Assembly (NCBI GenBank): GCA_037013685.1
Contig: CM072886.1
Coordinates: forward strand, 28,899,080 to 28,963,079
Direction: 5' to 3'
Length of the DNA stretch: 64,000 nt
DNA from: Acridotheres tristis
Taxonomy: Eukaryota > Chordata > Aves > Passeriformes > Sturnidae
Position 1 is the stretch's first letter. The number at the start of each line of letters is the position of its first letter. Below, in pieces: positions 61,591 through 64,000 of the stretch. The translations under genes and the position numbers were made by a program. The notes under the pieces were generated by a model that saw only the letters and a program-made list of their open reading frames with translations, had not been told where the DNA came from and made no database searches.

Positions 61591-64000
61591 AAACATGAAA
61601 CTTCATATTGGTGAATCTACCAAATAGTAAATAGCATCAAATTCTGACAAAGAAGGAATGAGAAATTAGGCAGAACTTTACTGTCTTGTAGCCATAAAAT
61701 TAATTCAAGCTATTGTATGCTTTTAAGAATTTGTTATTGCTTACATGAAAACAAAGCTAATTTGGTATTTCTTCTCAGGAAAGTTCTTGAATCATATTAT
61801 TTTGGAGTAGGGAAATAATGTGATATTAGAATTTTATTTTAAAACACTATGCACATTATTATATCTCCTTTACAGAAGCGTATGAAGAAAATTATATGAT
61901 ACAAATTTTCTGTATGTCTAGGCATTTAATTATACAAAATTCTGATTATTCAAGTTTTGGACAGTTAACATTAAATCTCCAGGGTACCTAACTATTGAAC
62001 TAAACCTTGCTTTGACAAGACTTGGGTGAACTGCAGGCAAGATTTCCAAGGAAAAAAAATTAACCTAGTTTGAAATAAGAAGTAAGCAGCATGTGCATAA
62101 TAACTATTTGGTGCATAAAATGTGTAAATTATTCATATTTTGCTTGTTTTGTAGATAGGTAGCTCTTCAGCTGTCCATATATAGGTTAAAATTATAGAAT
62201 GTGTGGACAATATAAAATGCATATGGTTGCCATTCCAATCTTTTGTGTTTCCCCTTTTGGCAGTCAATACAATCAACATTGATTAATAAGTCATATTATT
62301 AGGCAGAATTTTGATATTTCATTTGGAGTTGAAGCTGTTTTAGTTGTGATATAAATAATTACTCTATATATTCTCTGAAAACATATTATAAATTGAAAGA
62401 TCAGGGAGTTGAAATGGAAAATAATTTTCAATACCTAAAACAGATCCTAGTCTTCTAATGTGGGTTAGGTTTGCCTTCCTGACTGCAATAATCAGCACCA
62501 GGAATCTGGCTGGAGGTTGCCATAGGATTCTTTTTGGCCTCAGTGTACTCAGTTTTCCTTCCATAAGAATCAGAGCAAATAGGAAGCAGCAGAGGACTGA
62601 AGTTGAATCTCATCCACAGGAACAGAATAAAGACATAGTCAAAATGCAATCCTGTGGCAATCAGGACCACAGCTAATAAGAGTGAATAGTTCAGGGGGAA
62701 ATCCAAACCAAGGTATGAATCAGAGAAAGGTATTTTAATTTGTAAATTACATTTGTAGGTCTAATTTATGTGTACCCACTGTAGTACCAGCCTAGCAGTC
62801 TATTGCTCTTGCATGTGCACATTCCATGCTTGAAGGTGGACAGTCTGCACAGAACACCAAGTACTGTTGAGCACAGTGCAACAAAGAAGAGTAAAATCTT
62901 TTAGGGGTGCTAGCTCTCCTATTTCAAACATATTAGTCTTTTATGAAGACTGTGAATGAAGAAACCACCTAAGAGAATATTCAGCTGCTCTCAATATATA
63001 GCCAGGTTGCTAACTCAGAGTCTCTTGGAAGACTGTGAAGTGTTTAAATTCATCTATGCCATCACATGCACCTTGTCTTCCACTCCATCTGGCTATATGC
63101 TTTCACCCCCCTCCAAAAAAAGGAAATTCTCTTATGAAAATGTGGTTAAATATTGTTATCTTTTGAACTGTTGGAACAAGAGTTCAAGGCTTTCTTTTGC
63201 GTGGAGAATGAAGTTAGTAAGTGGATTTTTTTGGTCAAGGGGCTTTCTTGAGAAACTAGTGAAAAAAGGTACAGATTTAATGTAATTAATGGGTGTGTAA
63301 CCCTAGGTTTTAGTGAGATACATATAATATAGTATCCACGTCCATTTTAGTGGATCAGTATCAGCCTACTAATATGATGAGACTTCCTTAAGGACTTTTG
63401 AGAGTTGATCAACCATGCTTCTTCCTTGTGCTAATGCATGTCATTTATACTGATCCAGATTATGAAGAAAATGAAGATTTCAAAAGGAGGTGATAGGAGA
63501 TGACATCTTCTAAAAATTTGCTGAGGGTGACATTAATATTAACAGTATTAGGATCTTGATTGAAGAGGTCAAAGATTTTACTTGTCTTTGAGGAGTTTTG
63601 TGATTGACTATAATGAGATCAAGGTGTCACCTTCACATGTGAAATTTTCACCTCTTTGATGTTTGTTGTTTGTTGTTGAAACAGATCAGATTAAGAGGAG
63701 AGCTTGTGAAAGCCCTGCTCAAGGTTCAGATCTACTGAAGACATGCATGGAAGACTATAGTATACTCATTTCCTTCCCAGCCATAGCAGAAGTGGCACAG
63801 AGCATGGAATCTGGGATTGGAGCTAGCAGCAGTTGATTGTTCTTTAATTCATTAGGGCAAACCATAGAATTAGACAATTTAGACAGGCAGTCAAAGCAGT
63901 GGAGGAGCTAGAAAAGTGTGTAAGAGATAATTCCTGATTATTCTTTCCTACCATCTTTTGCAAATTACCTTTAAATAAATTTAGCAGATTTTGGCATGCA
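61591..64000. other. intron-like AT-rich sequence
   Basis: No recognised repeat, RNA gene or supported exon. A plus-strand open stretch at 62956-63285 includes a Lys-rich PSKKRK string but has no flanking splice sites of quality and is probably chance. Confidence 0.45.

Noticed and set aside
62956..63285. Plus-strand open frame containing PSKKRK, like a nuclear localisation signal
   Set aside because: Basic strings arise easily from A-rich DNA; no start context, splice site or domain supports it.

Overview
The window looks like nuclear DNA from a bird, most likely a songbird or relative. The interspersed repeats that can be recognised are CR1 LINE fragments, including two copies with the typical 3' end (GATTCTGTGA-like or ATTCTATGA-like octamers), and solo long terminal repeats resembling avian endogenous retroviruses. 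No mammalian-type SINE or L1 was seen. Most of the window is AT-rich, non-coding and intron- or intergenic-like, with two short, very GC-rich CpG islands at about 7.49-8.44 kb and 54.25-55.62 kb. There are no bacterial genes, operons, CRISPR arrays, tRNA or rRNA genes.

Layout. At 1-8 kb lies AT-rich sequence, probably the first introns of a minus-strand gene whose promoter is the first CpG island; its first exon seems to end at 8012 with a near-perfect splice donor. At 8.4-39 kb is a long repeat-poor stretch with a promoter-proximal CR1 (8.6-9.0 kb), an LTR-like block (12.3-12.8 kb), an ERVL-like solo LTR (15.4-15.7 kb), a CR1 endonuclease-region fragment (26.9-27.6 kb), a complete solo LTR with exact 5-bp target-site duplications (28.37-28.99 kb) and a reverse-oriented CR1 reverse-transcriptase fragment (34.1-34.7 kb). 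The best protein-coding signal is a 133-bp plus-strand exon at 39162-39294. It can be joined in frame to a possible last exon at 48688-48743, which is followed by a polyadenylation signal at 49282. Between these lie an internally deleted CR1 (45.8-46.9 kb) and a second solo LTR with a near-perfect 6-bp duplication (47.5-47.8 kb). The second CpG island carries a likely plus-strand first exon (donor after 55075), an 11-bp tandem repeat, a MEF2 consensus box and, in the first intron, a G-rich (minus strand) pentamer minisatellite. The rest, to 64 kb, is intron-like with one old CR1.

The working model is three transcription units: a minus-strand gene leaving the left end, a plus-strand gene ending near 49.3 kb, and a plus-strand gene starting near 55 kb and leaving the right end. 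I could not name any of the three from sequence alone. Exon calls rest on splice-site and reading-frame logic, not on database matches. Repeat calls rest on recognition of avian CR1 and LTR sequence.
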